A stretch of 44,343 bases of DNA from Vacuolonema iberomarrocanum LEGE 07170 (GCA_015207365.1 JADEXA010000059.1:1-44343), one strand, 5' to 3'; positions 34,485 to 44,218 are shown, numbered from the stretch's first letter. Program-made: numbers and translations. Notes: generated by a model from the sequence alone, not told the origin.

Positions 34485-35729
34485 TCAATCAAAAAGATCA
34501 TCTATGTCTTCAAAGACCTCATCTATTTCACCAAAGATTCCGAGGATAGTGAAGATATCTCCAACGGGACCTGTTATGAGCTGCAACAAGTCAGCCGTAC
34601 TCGAAAGTGCATTTCGTCTCACTATAATAACGTCATTGTTTCGCATGGGAGGGTTCGTCTCCTCGTTCAGATCATCCTCAAAGTCCACAGAAACGCTGCG
34701 TTTCGAAATCGTCCCGTCCGAATTCAAGCGAAGGAGTTCTACATGACCTCGAAGGGCACGCGGATCATCAAAGCCGCCCGCGGCCAAAATAGCCTGATTC
34801 AAGGTGGTGTTAGGAGCGACCTCAACCTGTCCCGGTTGGCCAACCTCACCGATCACGTTCACGGTGATGATATCTGGCGAGAAATTGGCGACCGCTAGCT
34901 GAGCGGCCTCTTCAGGGGTTACAGCCACAGCTCGTGGCACAACCAACGTATCTCCATCCCGTAGCACCGCATCCTGCTGCAGATCTCCCGTTTGGAGGAA
35001 ACTCCAGAGGTCTAAAGGAATGTTTGTTTCGACACCATTCGGGTTCCGACGAACCAATTCCAACTCGCGGACATTGGCCAGCTGGGTGATGCCACCCGCC
35101 GCCTGGATGGCTTGCGTCACAGTAAAGTCTTGAGCATTTCCGCCAAATTCAACACCGCCGATATCAACCCCCCCTTCCGGCTCAAAGTTATAAACACCGG
35201 GTCGATTGACTTCACCGACAATTCCCACCCGCAGAGTTCGAGGATTGAGCAACGTAACGGTGACCAAGGGGTCATTAATAAACCTGACATAGCTCTGTGT
35301 AACAACGTCTGCCGCTTGGTCGAGGGTCAACCCCTCCAATACGACTCGACCAACCCAAGGAAGATTGATCGATCCATCTACCAGAATTGTGTACTGTCCG
35401 TCGGCACCACTAAACTCTGGCACATCGAAAATATCAATTTGAATATTATCTCCAGATCCCAAAATATAGGGCACAGCTTGTGGAATGGAAATCCCTGCCT
35501 CGGGTGGAGCTGCGAGTTCTGGCTGAGATACCCCACTCTCTACGAGGGGAACCCTTGGCTCATCCGGAGATTCTGGATCCTGAGAGAGCGTAGGAGATTG
35601 CTGAGCAAAAGCCAAGGGAGCGCTCATGAGAGGGAGACCGAGCACAAACCCAACGCTCAGTAAATACCTCAATACTCCGCTCGACTTGGCTGAGGAATTT
35701 GTCTGATTTGCGTTTAAATCTGGTGTCAT
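34485..35729 (-). CDS. Wza-like polysaccharide export protein (Poly_export, SLBB)
   Basis: Outer-membrane-side export channel component of the exopolysaccharide machinery. Signal peptide from ATG 35729 (MTPDLNANQT; hydrophobic core YLLSVGFVLGLPLMSAPLAF, then AQQ) with a cleavage site but no lipobox Cys, unlike enteric Wza. Poly_export domain YILGSGDNIQIDIFDVPEFS, then GSINLPWVGRVVLEGLT, followed by SLBB-type repeats (LRVGIVGEVNRPGVY and ITVNVIGEVGQPGQVEV). About 414 residues. The frame extends back to 35873, but that part has no signal-peptide character and overlaps a TATAAT-type element, so the shorter start is chosen. First gene of a Wza-Wzc pair. Confidence 0.92.
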   Translation of the reverse strand: MTPDLNANQTNSSAKSSGVLRYLLSVGFVLGLPLMSAPLAFAQQSPTLSQDPESPDEPRVPLVESGVSQPELAAPPEAGISIPQAVPYILGSGDNIQIDIFDVPEFSGADGQYTILVDGSINLPWVGRVVLEGLTLDQAADVVTQSYVRFINDPLVTVTLLNPRTLRVGIVGEVNRPGVYNFEPEGGVDIGGVEFGGNAQDFTVTQAIQAAGGITQLANVRELELVRRNPNGVETNIPLDLWSFLQTGDLQQDAVLRDGDTLVVPRAVAVTPEEAAQLAVANFSPDIITVNVIGEVGQPGQVEVAPNTTLNQAILAAGGFDDPRALRGHVELLRLNSDGTISKRSVSVDFEDDLNEETNPPMRNNDVIIVRRNALSSTADLLQLITGPVGDIFTILGIFGEIDEVFEDIDDLFD

Positions 35730-37017
35730 AAGACGTTTCAGGAAAAACTCCAGCAGCATACTGTACCTACAACATGTATTCAATTCAATAGTTCGGATAT
35801 CTCTAGCCAGCGATCGCGCCCAGATTATATAAGGAAAGGAGCCGAAAAACAGAGAAAACATCCTAGTCTTCATCGAGAATATCTCACTCGGAGAGGAGCC
35901 AGTTCGCCCGCTGCTCTAGCGTTAGCGGGTCATCACCTCAGTGAATCTCACTAGATTGTTCCCAGTCTTAGACTAAATCTTGCTCAAATAACGCAAAATT
36001 TTGAACCTAAACGTCATCCTGCCCGAAAAAATCTAGGTAAAGTCTAGCCCAAGTAAACGTTTGTACGTAGTTTCATTGAAGGCTTCACAAAAACTACTTA
36101 TTAGTAAAGAGAGGGTAATCTCAGTCCATATCCCATAGCTCATCTCAATCGTTTCCACGCCTAGAGACGAGCCAATTGTTAGAGCAGTTCCTAAATATCC
36201 TTCCGATGTAATGAAGTAACACGGCTCTCTACCTACCGCGTTACCTATCCACAGCGGTGATTGTAAGGATCAGGCGGTGTTCCGTGATTTCACAAAAACA
36301 TCACACAACCGTTTTACCCTATGAAGATTCACGCAGGCTCAGCGGATGCATTGATGGTTTTCAGGAGTGTCTATAAGCTGGTTGTGGGTCTAATTGAGGG
36401 CATTCTGCGACGCTAGAGTCACTAGCCGGATAATTGTTTAGCCCTGCACCTTCCCCACGCCCTCAAAAGTCTAGGGGCGTTTCGGGTTGATGGGGCATAA
36501 AACAGCCAAATTTAGCCCTATCTGTCTATGGCGATAGGCCATCCTAAGATGCAGCTCTTTTACATCTCTGAGCAGGGAGAATGCTCGATGGAGATATGTT
36601 AGTTCCGATATGTTTCTGGGCAACCTTGGAATGCTGAGCGCTTGGCAGAGCTGTAGTTTGAGACGTTCAACTATTCACCATACAGCGACATATAAATGGT
36701 ATGTCGTCTTCTCTCATGGGACTTAGTGGAGCTCGACAGAAGCTTACCCAGCCCTGTCAGGTGATTCGAAGGGCTCTTGTGCATCATAAATTTTGGCAAA
36801 AGATACGAAATGTCCAGTGGACTTAAAGAAGCTATAGAAAAGAAATTTGTAGACAAAGACTTAAACACAAAAAATAGCCCAGCTTATTTGTTAGACACCA
36901 AGTCTCAAACACGGCATTTTTTCTAGCGTTTGTATCAGGCATCCCGGATAGATTCAGGCAAAAACAAGTCCAAGGACAGGCTCAAAGCTGAACATTTCCT
37001 TCCATGAGATTGCTTTC
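35730..37017. other. 1.3-kb divergent region in the exopolysaccharide locus
   Basis: Separates wza-wzc (minus) from the glycosyltransferase and flippase (plus). No gene is supportable. A TATAAT on the minus strand (ATTATA at 35824-35829) is a candidate -10 for the wza-like gene, about 95 bp before its start. The rest is AT-richer than the neighbouring genes and could hold regulatory RNA or long leaders. Confidence 0.4.
35824..35829 (-). promoter_or_regulatory. Candidate -10 box of the wza-like gene
   Basis: TATAAT on the minus strand; no good TTGACA at 16-18 bp spacing, so either activator-dependent or accidental. It would start transcription about 85 nt before ATG 35729. Confidence 0.3.
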
Positions 37018-38238
37018 ATGTCAACAAAAATTGCGTATCTGGTAAACCAGTACCCCAAAGTCAGTCATAGCTTTATTCGGCGAGAAATTCTAGCACTCGA
37101 AAAAAAAGGATTAGAGATTAAGCGATTTGCGCTGCGATCCTGTGATGCTGAATTAGTCGATGAGGCAGATAAGCACGAACTATCGCAAACACAATATATT
37201 CTCTCTGTTGGATTGGCGGGTCTCTTAACGGCTTTATTAAAAACAGCGATCGCCTCTCCCTCCTATTTTTTCAAGGCGTTAGCGTTAGCGGTAAAAGTTG
37301 GTTGGAAGTCGGAAAGAGGGCTTATTTATCACCTCATTTATCTGGCTGAGGCTTGTGTCTTACTGTCGTGGTTGCGTAAGGGCGATATTTCCCATGTGCA
37401 CTCCCACTTTGGAACCAATGCGACGACCGTTGCAATGTTATGTCATGTCCTGGGTGGGCCTTCCTACAGTTTTACGGTGCATGGCCCTGAAGAGTTTGAC
37501 AGGGTTGAGGCCATTGGTTTGCCTGCAAAACTGAAATATGCGAGGTTTGTGATCGCCATTAGTTCCTTTTGTAAAAGTCAGCTGTTCCGGTGGTGTGATC
37601 TCGACGAATGGAAGAAAATTCATATCGTCCACTGTGGTCTCGACCAATCGTTTTTCTCACAACCGGCTACGGCTATTCCAGAACTGTCGGGCTTAGTTTG
37701 TGTTGGTCGATTGAGCGAACAAAAGGGACACTTCCTTCTCCTAGAAGCCATCAATCGATTGCACAAGAAGGGGATCAACATACCCATCACATTCGTAGGA
37801 GACGGAGAGCTCAGACCGAAAATTGAACAGCTTATCCAGCATTTCCACCTGCAAGACCTGGTCAAAATTACGGGCTGGGCCACAAATAACGAAGTACAAA
37901 AATATCTTCTAGCCTCCAAATGTATGGTTTTACCGAGCTTCGCTGAGGGACTACCCGTCGTAATTATGGAGGCTTTGGCCCTTCGCCGACCGGTTATCAG
38001 TACCTATATAGCCGGTATTCCTGAGTTGGTCGAGCCTGGGGAGTCGGGTTGGTTAGTGCCGTCTGGTTCGCTAGATGATCTAGAAGGTGCCATTCAGGCT
38101 CTCGACCAAAACTCAACGGAGAATCTGGAAAAGATGGGAGAGCGCGGCTATGCGAAAGTTCTCGAGAATCACAATATAGCGATCGAGGCAGGAAAATTGG
38201 CCGATCTCTTTTCTAAGTATGCTGATCAAATTCCGTAG
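37018..38238 (+). CDS. GT4-type glycosyltransferase
   Basis: A 406-residue retaining GT-B glycosyltransferase. N-terminal domain starts IAYLVNQYPKVSHSFIRREI and has VHSHFGTNATTVAML, then YSFTVHGPEEFD. The C-terminal donor-binding domain has VCVGRLSEQKGHFLLLEAI, TFVGDGELRPKIE and the EX7E motif SFAEGLPVVIMEAL. It probably adds a sugar to the exopolysaccharide repeat unit on the cytoplasmic face. The sugar and acceptor are unknown. A Wzx-like flippase follows 224 bp downstream, and the export genes lie divergently upstream. Confidence 0.92.
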   Translation: MSTKIAYLVNQYPKVSHSFIRREILALEKKGLEIKRFALRSCDAELVDEADKHELSQTQYILSVGLAGLLTALLKTAIASPSYFFKALALAVKVGWKSERGLIYHLIYLAEACVLLSWLRKGDISHVHSHFGTNATTVAMLCHVLGGPSYSFTVHGPEEFDRVEAIGLPAKLKYARFVIAISSFCKSQLFRWCDLDEWKKIHIVHCGLDQSFFSQPATAIPELSGLVCVGRLSEQKGHFLLLEAINRLHKKGINIPITFVGDGELRPKIEQLIQHFHLQDLVKITGWATNNEVQKYLLASKCMVLPSFAEGLPVVIMEALALRRPVISTYIAGIPELVEPGESGWLVPSGSLDDLEGAIQALDQNSTENLEKMGERGYAKVLENHNIAIEAGKLADLFSKYADQIP

Positions 38239-38462
38239 CCCAAATCCAATGAAGCGCTTGTGTATCAACGTTGAAACTGGCGTGAGTCTGTTTCCTGGCT
38301 CATTCGGGTTAACTCTCTACAAGAACAACAGAACCAGCATGCCTACCCGCCATTTTTAGAATGTGATTGCTGAGAAAAGCTCACTTTCAGAAAGCATAGA
38401 TACATGAATTGAACAAGTCGATCGTTGCAAGTTCCTACTCTTACCTGGCCTTAGGTGGTGTT

Positions 38463-39806
38463 ATGTCTTCCCTTAAAAAATTAGCAATTCAAGGAACCCT
38501 TTGGATTTTTATTGGCTATGCCACTTCCCAAGGAATCAGATTTATAGGCAATGTTATTTTGACGCGCCTACTATCTCCTGAATTGTTTGGCTTGATGACT
38601 ATTGTCAATATCTTCCTGATTGGCTTGCAACTGTTTTCTGATGTAGGTATTGGTCCCAGCATCATCCAAAACAAGCATGGGGAAGAAGAAGACTTTCGTA
38701 ACACTGCCTGGACGATCCAAGTCATTAGAGGTTTTCTTTTATGGATTGGGTGTTTGCTGATTGCATTTCCCGTCGCCTCTATTTATGAAGAGCAACAGCT
38801 AAGGTGGCTCATTCCTTTTGTGGGTCTGACGACCATTATTGCTGGATTTAACTCATCATCCATCTTCATCCTTGAGCGTCATGTAGAAGTAAAAAAGCTG
38901 ACCTTCTTTAAGGTCGTTGCCCAAATTGTTGGGGTCGCTACCACGATTGTCTTTGCTTTGCTGTCTCCGACAATTCTGGCTTTAGCGGCCGGAGGGATTG
39001 TCGGGGCGTCGACAACGATGATTCTCAGTCATTTTCTTATTCCACAAAACAGGCCAAAATTTACCTGGGACACTAAAGCAAAAAACGAAATTTTCTCGTT
39101 TGGCCGATGGATTTTTATTGCAACGGCTATGCATTTCCTGGCCAATCAGTCTGACCGTTTGATCTTAGGAAAGGTGCTGTCTCTTTCACAGCTTGGGGTA
39201 TACACCATTGCCTTTACCCTTGCCGATATGCCCCGTCAAATTATGGGCAGGATCAGTAATGGCATTGTCTTCCCAATTGCTGCGAAGAAAAAGGATGTTC
39301 CACGGGCTGAACTGCGAGACAAGATATTGTCACAACGTCGATTGTTGCTCTTGGGGCTTGCCGTATTTGTTGCGCTTTTGGCAGGTCTGGGCGATATCCT
39401 GATTGCCTTTTTATACGACGATCGCTATGAGGAAGCAACATGGATGATGACGCTCCTATCGATCGGTATCTGGCCTTTTGTCCTGTTTGACACAACACGA
39501 CCTGTCTTACTCGCTATTGGCCGCTCTGGTTATGAGGCATTAGCTAACTTTCTACGGTTTACGAGTATCAGTTTGGGGATCCTTGCTGGCTTTCATTTCT
39601 TTGGGTTGGTGGGTGCCGTTGCTGTACTAGCATTTAGCGATCTACCTCTATACACAGCCAACCAATATGGTCTTTGGAAAGAAGGGCTCACCTGCTATCG
39701 CCAAGACTTTTTAATGACCCTCTTCTTTGTTGGCTTTCTGACGTTGGTGTTCACTATCAGGATCATGCTTGGATATCCGCCTGCTGTATTCAGTCTGTTT
39801 GCCTAG
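38463..39806 (+). CDS. Wzx-like lipopolysaccharide/exopolysaccharide flippase
   Basis: A 447-residue integral membrane protein of the MOP superfamily, polysaccharide transporter type, with 12-14 hydrophobic segments. The N-terminal signature (QGIRFIGNVILTRLLSPELFG, then FSDVGIGPSIIQ) is typical of the Wzx/TuaB group, and residues SFGRWIFIATAMHFLANQSD and DRLILGKVLSLSQLGVY mark the second repeat. It moves undecaprenol-linked sugar units across the inner membrane. ATG 38463 is chosen with AGGTGG upstream; a TTG-initiated extension to 38409 has no support. No Wzy polymerase is visible in the window. Confidence 0.9.
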   Translation: MSSLKKLAIQGTLWIFIGYATSQGIRFIGNVILTRLLSPELFGLMTIVNIFLIGLQLFSDVGIGPSIIQNKHGEEEDFRNTAWTIQVIRGFLLWIGCLLIAFPVASIYEEQQLRWLIPFVGLTTIIAGFNSSSIFILERHVEVKKLTFFKVVAQIVGVATTIVFALLSPTILALAAGGIVGASTTMILSHFLIPQNRPKFTWDTKAKNEIFSFGRWIFIATAMHFLANQSDRLILGKVLSLSQLGVYTIAFTLADMPRQIMGRISNGIVFPIAAKKKDVPRAELRDKILSQRRLLLLGLAVFVALLAGLGDILIAFLYDDRYEEATWMMTLLSIGIWPFVLFDTTRPVLLAIGRSGYEALANFLRFTSISLGILAGFHFFGLVGAVAVLAFSDLPLYTANQYGLWKEGLTCYRQDFLMTLFFVGFLTLVFTIRIMLGYPPAVFSLFA

Positions 39807-39952
39807 TATCGTTCAAGTGCAAAGCCTTTTTATTTGTATTGGCTAACAAATTTCATTAGGGCTCTACGCGATCGCCACATCCCTACAAGGAATACTTCAA
39901 ACGATCTACTGTCCTCGTAGCTGACGAGTTCAGAGCCTAGGATGTATGGAAT

Positions 39953-40001
39953 TGAAAGTGCAAGGTCGGGATGGCTGTGCTATCCCGACCTTGCACTTTC
40001 A
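39953..40001. repeat. 20-bp-arm palindrome between flippase and infC
   Basis: Arms TGAAAGTGCAAGGTCGGGAT (39953-39972) and their perfect complement (39982-40001) enclose GGCTGTGCT. Between convergent genes; AGTTTTGG follows. Likely a bidirectional terminator or an inserted palindrome of the same kind as at 23207. Confidence 0.85.
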
Positions 40002-40098
40002 GTTTTGGATTGCTATGTCTATAGATTTCATGTAATGAATCATTTCCAGGCTAGCCACATCGGTGACGTTCCTTGAACTAGGAAATTATTAGTAAGTG

Positions 40099-40635
40099 CT
40101 AACGTTTTGGTCCCAACATCATAATCATGTTTTTGCCTTCCTGCTTTGGATTTTGCTGCACTTCAGCGATGCCTGCTAAATCGGTTGCAAGCTTCTTCAG
40201 CAGCGTTTCAGCTAAATCTTTGTGCTGAATCTCCCTTCCTCTAAAGGTCACCGTTGCTTTCACTTTATCCCCTGCTTTGATAAACCGTTCAGCACGATTG
40301 ACGCACACATGATAGTCATGATCGCCGATTTTGTAGCGCATCTTTACTTCTTTAATTTCGGAGTTATGCTGCTTTTTCTTGGCTTCTCGTGCGCGCTTCT
40401 CCTGCTCAAACTTGTATTTGCCATAGTCCATGATGCGGCAAACGGGAGGATCTGCTTTCTCGCTACTCACCAACACCAAATCCAATTCCCGCTCATCGGC
40501 TATTTTCTGGGCTTCCTTGGGATGCATAATGCCCAAGTTTTCACCTTCAGTATCAATAACCCTTACCTGTGGGAAGCGGATACGCTCGTTGATATAGGGT
40601 AAATCGCGACCAGGTTTGTTAGGAGGTGCTGCCAT
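40099..40635 (-). CDS. infC: Translation initiation factor IF-3
   Basis: Keeps ribosomal subunits apart and proofreads start codons. N-domain INERIRFPQVRVIDTEGENLG and linker region KYKFEQEKRAREAKKKQ; C-domain MRYKIGDHDYHVCVNRAERF and VTFRGREIQHKDLAETLL; end KNMIMMLGPKR. About 178 residues, normal length. ATG 40635 (MAAPPNKP) is preferred over 40641. rpmI/rplT, which often follow infC, are not adjacent; the gene is alone here, and no L20-type leader structure was recognised. Confidence 0.97.
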   Translation of the reverse strand: MAAPPNKPGRDLPYINERIRFPQVRVIDTEGENLGIMHPKEAQKIADERELDLVLVSSEKADPPVCRIMDYGKYKFEQEKRAREAKKKQHNSEIKEVKMRYKIGDHDYHVCVNRAERFIKAGDKVKATVTFRGREIQHKDLAETLLKKLATDLAGIAEVQQNPKQEGKNMIMMLGPKR

Positions 40636-41385
40636 GTGCAAATAGTTTGATAAATCCCTGTTTTGAGTGAATAAGCAACCTCAATAAGGTGAACTAGCGT
40701 CCATCAATCGACCAGAAAACACAGGATTGAGTGAGGCATTTTTTGAATGGATACTCAGATGAACCTAGTAGGTTGGAGTTACGCAAGCAATCGATAAATT
40801 GGGTAAAGCCTTGCCGATCGCTCAATCTAGGAGGATAGATCAGTGATTGCTGCCCAATTGTAACTAGGAGGTTTACCCTTGATCAACATCAACTTGTCCC
40901 CATTCCATAAGTATCATTCATAGATTGGAAGCAGGTTTGGCGGCAACAAACGGCAACATAACTGGGGTTGGAGACGACCAGGAAGCGCATACTATTGTCT
41001 GGAAACGTAAAGCTAAGACATCCCCGATTATAAGCAGATGAGTCGGAGCAGAGCATTGATTTCGTCAAGTTTTTTAACAAGCGTCCGGCACACCTTCTTC
41101 CATACCTTTCGAGTTGCACAAAAATACCTCTCTCACACCGATTTTGCGGTCAGATGAGGGAATCCTGGAGCTTGAAGGATATTTAATTGAGAAGATGATT
41201 TTTTCTGAGCAGGGGCTTGCTCCCGCCCCTACTCAGAAAAAATCATCATTGGATTCTGCGACCCTACCTGGAGTAAGGATGGGGCGAAAGAGGGGGCAAG
41301 ATTTTTGATCTCCCTGCCTCCCTACCACAGTCAAATGTTTAGGCGTGCTTCAGGGATTGGTGTTCTTACCTCAGGTGTGACAGCT
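40636..41385. other. Divergent region between infC and comF
   Basis: 750 bp with the long hairpin at 41194-41247. It should carry the infC and comF promoters. Frames here (for example 41114-41308) run through the hairpin and have no coding signal. Confidence 0.45.
41194..41247. repeat. 23-bp-arm hairpin in a divergent region
   Basis: Arms 41194-41216 (GATGATTTTTTCTGAGCAGG...) and 41225-41247 pair with a single C/A mismatch around TTGCTCCC. Unlike the other long palindromes it lies between divergent genes (infC, comF), so a terminator role for a flanking gene is unlikely. Confidence 0.85.
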
Positions 41386-42096
41386 ATGCCGAACTGGGTG
41401 CAATTGCTTCAACCTCTACAACGATCGCTACTGGATATGGTGTTGCGAGCCCCTTGCCCACTGTGCGATCGCACGGCCCAGCAGGGTTTCTGCGTCAGTT
41501 GTGCACGGCAAATTCAGCGATGTCAGCTCCTTGATCCACAGATATATTGGCAAAACCCCTTACCACTGTTTGCCTGGGGGCAATATGGAGGAGCATTAAA
41601 GCGAGCGATCGCCACACTCAAATATGAAAACCACCCCGAATTGGCAGAGCCCCTAGGTCAATGGACGGGACAATCATGGCGAACCTCTGGACTCGCAACA
41701 TCGCGGCTGGTGGTGCTCCCCATTCCTATGTATCGAGATAAGCAGAAACAACGAGGATTTAACCAAGCCGAGTTGTTAGCACGAAGTTTTTGCCAAATTA
41801 CGCGGTTTTCCCTCAAGCCAGAAGGGTTAGTGCGCGTGCGAGCGACAGAGGCTCAATTCGGATTGTCGGTAATAGAGCGGCAGAACAACCTGGCGGGAGC
41901 CATTCAAATTTCGCCATCCGCAGAGAATGCACTCAAAGGTAAACAGGTTCTTCTATTCGACGATATCTACACAACAGGGGCAACCGCGCGGGCTGCGGCT
42001 GCGGTGCTTCAGCAAGCAGGGATCAAGGTTTTTGGCATTGTGGCGATCGCAGCCCCTAGCCAAATGGTTTCTCATCCAACTGCCGTGAATGCCTGA
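41386..42096 (+). CDS. comF: ComF-family phosphoribosyltransferase-like protein
   Basis: About 236 residues. N-terminal zinc-finger-like Cys pairs (APCPLCDRTAQQGFCVSCARQI), then a phosphoribosyltransferase fold with the PRPP loop VLLFDDIYTTGATARAA. Family members (ComFC/GntX) are needed for natural DNA uptake in several bacteria, including transport of single-stranded DNA into the cytoplasm. ATG 41386 (MPNWVQLL) fits the family start; the frame back to 41305 is without support. Its 3' end overlaps the chrA 3' end by 25 bp. Competence role is by homology only. Confidence 0.88.
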   Translation: MPNWVQLLQPLQRSLLDMVLRAPCPLCDRTAQQGFCVSCARQIQRCQLLDPQIYWQNPLPLFAWGQYGGALKRAIATLKYENHPELAEPLGQWTGQSWRTSGLATSRLVVLPIPMYRDKQKQRGFNQAELLARSFCQITRFSLKPEGLVRVRATEAQFGLSVIERQNNLAGAIQISPSAENALKGKQVLLFDDIYTTGATARAAAAVLQQAGIKVFGIVAIAAPSQMVSHPTAVNA

Positions 42097-43292
42097 GAAA
42101 GGTACCCAATCACGCCGCCTGCTAGGACTAGCCATGCTGAGTTGAGTTTCGTGCGGAAGACCAGGATGGCGCTGGCGATAGCCACGATGATTGTTAAAGG
42201 ATCAATCAGAGCGGCCTGCCCGAGCTGGAAGGTGACCACGGCCATCAATCCTAGGGACGCCGCGTTAACACCATCCAGAAATCCACTGGCCCATCGTGAT
42301 TGCCGAAGATTGGAGGCAAGTGGGCTAATCAAGCCAACCAGCACAAATGCGGGGAGAAAAATACCGATGGTACCTGCGATCGCCCCGGCATTTCCCGCCA
42401 ACAGATACCCGATGAACGTTGCTGTCGTGAATACGGGGCCAGGGGTAAATTGCCCAATGGCCACTGCATCAAGCAATTGCTGGGACGTGAGCCATCCCAT
42501 GCGTTCCACCAAATCTCGCTGCAAAAATGCGAGCAACACGTAACCACTGCCATACAGCACCGAACCAATTTTGAGGAAGAAGAGAAAGGTTTGTACCCAA
42601 GTGGCCGGATAGGTTACAGATGCTGGAGCAGGCGTACTCCCAGTTTGTGCCATCAGACCCGTCATGGGAAACAGCCAGGCTGCCGTTATATTCGTGCGCC
42701 ATAAGTTTTTGAATAGCATGACGCCCAACCCTGCCAGAAGTAATAGCAAGATCTCGTTCAGTTGCAAGAAGAAAAGGGCAACAACGGCGATCGCCGCAAT
42801 GATGGTCGGTGTATCCTTCAGCGCCTTTTTCCCGAGCTTCCACAACGCTTGCAAAACAATAGCAATAATGACGGGCTTGATGCCGTACAGCAGCCATTCC
42901 ACCTGGGGCACCGTTTGGAAGCGCGCATAAACGGCTGCCAATATCCACACCAGTGTCATTGCTGGAAGGATGAAGCAGCTTCCTGCAACAAACAAGCCTG
43001 ACCAACCGCCCCGGTCGTACCCAATATGGATCGCAAGCTCCGTAGAGTTGGGGCCGGGGATCAAGTTCGTGACGCCCATCAAGTCCAGCAGGCGCTCTCG
43101 TTCCATCCATTTGCGTCGCTCTACCACTTCATCTTCCATCATGGCAATGTGGGCAGCCGGACCGCCAAAGGCAACTAAGCCTAGGCGGAAAAAGACGGAT
43201 GCCAGTTCTTTGAGCCGATGTTTCTGTTCGTCAGGTGGAAGATTACGGTAGGCGATCGCCTCTGGCACAGAAGGGGTTGGATCAGCGGACAT
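42072..43292 (-). CDS. chrA: Chromate efflux transporter (long-chain CHR family)
   Basis: A 406-residue inner-membrane protein with two homologous CHR halves. Half one: GLVAFGGPAAHIAMMEDEVV and NLIPGPNSTELAIHIGYDRGG; half two: IGSVLYGSGYVLLAFLQ, then VAIGQFTPGPVFTTATFIG. About 10-12 membrane spans. Exports chromate using proton motive force; in cyanobacteria related proteins may also affect sulfate handling. Convergent with comF, overlapping by 25 bp at their 3' ends. Transport specificity is by family, not proven. Confidence 0.92.
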   Translation of the reverse strand: MSADPTPSVPEAIAYRNLPPDEQKHRLKELASVFFRLGLVAFGGPAAHIAMMEDEVVERRKWMERERLLDLMGVTNLIPGPNSTELAIHIGYDRGGWSGLFVAGSCFILPAMTLVWILAAVYARFQTVPQVEWLLYGIKPVIIAIVLQALWKLGKKALKDTPTIIAAIAVVALFFLQLNEILLLLLAGLGVMLFKNLWRTNITAAWLFPMTGLMAQTGSTPAPASVTYPATWVQTFLFFLKIGSVLYGSGYVLLAFLQRDLVERMGWLTSQQLLDAVAIGQFTPGPVFTTATFIGYLLAGNAGAIAGTIGIFLPAFVLVGLISPLASNLRQSRWASGFLDGVNAASLGLMAVVTFQLGQAALIDPLTIIVAIASAILVFRTKLNSAWLVLAGGVIGYLSQAFTAVG

Positions 43293-43752
43293 AGAATGGA
43301 AGGGTTGATTGCATCATTTGCCATCCTGTCAGGTTGAGGTTATCGAAGTATTAAGAAAATTGGTTTTCGTCCTTATATGGATGATTACTATCGACGATTA
43401 GGCCGATACCATGGCGCAGGAAAGGCGGCTTAACTCTAACTGTCACTGACGCCGTACGGCGATCGCCCAGAGCATTCGGCAGAACCAAGCGATCGTTCAG
43501 GGGAATGTAGCTAAATGCTACGCAAATCTTATACCACTCCAAAGTTATCCGGTGTGGGCGATCGTTCAGACTACACTAAGCAGGTAGTAGATTTAACCGG
43601 GTTGGCGCAAGATTGATGGATTCCATTGGATCCTATCGAACTAATCCTGTTGAACTCAATGATCCCGTTGAACTCAATGAAAACGCCTTGCGTTGCAACT
43701 CAAAACCTCTCCTCCTTTTGTGTTTCTCTTTTCAAGTTCTGGAGCATAACTG
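43293..43752. other. Divergent region with short direct repeats
   Basis: 460 bp upstream of the small gene at 43753. Two copies of GTTGAACTCAATGA (43649-43662 and 43667-43680) lie with an 18-bp period, about 75 bp before the ATG. This could be a regulator site or replication slippage. Nothing else recognised. Confidence 0.4.
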
Positions 43753-43965
43753 ATGGCTAAAACAATCTACGTGAACGAACAGCTCGATCCCTCGGGTTTG
43801 GTCTATACCTGCATTGCTTGCTGCAACCAAGAGCAAGCAGAAGCATGCCACGATTCCTTTGAGGAAAATCTGACGAGCGAGCAGAAATCTCTGGGGTGGA
43901 CAGCTCGTCTTCGCACAGTTAGTACTTGGGATGATGTTCCTGTCAATTCTCTAAAACTCGATTAG
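43753..43965 (+). CDS. Small hypothetical protein (70 residues)
   Basis: Soluble acidic protein starting MAKTIYVNEQLDPSGLVYTC, with CIACCNQEQAEACHD (four Cys within 13 residues, counting the preceding one) and ending WDDVPVNSLKLD. A strong GGAG (43741-43744), 8 nt before ATG, and a good terminator at 43997 support expression as a single-gene unit. The Cys cluster could bind metal. No family recognised. Confidence 0.65.
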   Translation: MAKTIYVNEQLDPSGLVYTCIACCNQEQAEACHDSFEENLTSEQKSLGWTARLRTVSTWDDVPVNSLKLD

Positions 43966-43996
43966 GGTTATTGTCCACTCACTCATCCTCAAACTG

Positions 43997-44063
43997 AATC
44001 TCTGACTTCTAAACTCAGTTTCTTCCCAAGTCGAAACGGAGCAAGAGGAGTCAGAGATTTTTT
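43997..44063 (+). terminator. Terminator of the 70-residue gene
   Basis: AATCTCTGACT and AGTCAGAGATT form an 11-bp stem around a 41-nt loop, followed by TTTT. The long loop is unusual but contains no competing start. Confidence 0.65.
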
Positions 44064-44166
44064 ATGCTTAGAATGATCTGGAGCGAAATAATTTGTTTAG
44101 AACTGTGTGAATCAATCTCACTGATCACGCTGTAATCCATTGCGCTATAGAAGTTTATGTCAGTAA

Positions 44167-44218
44167 TATAGCGGTGTGCAACCGCATTAAGCACAGCAAC
44201 GGTTGTGTGGGGCGCGGC
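44167..44218. repeat. Family B element, copy 3, cut by the IS
   Basis: Matches family B copy 1 from TATAGCGGTGTGC through GGGGCGCGGC. It then stops at the stem centre where the IS end begins (44219). The second arm of the hairpin is missing from the window. Confidence 0.85.

Noticed and set aside
36671..36868. Short frames on both strands between the wza-like and glycosyltransferase genes
   Set aside because: Both are 41-65 codons, without ribosome binding sites or recognisable residues.
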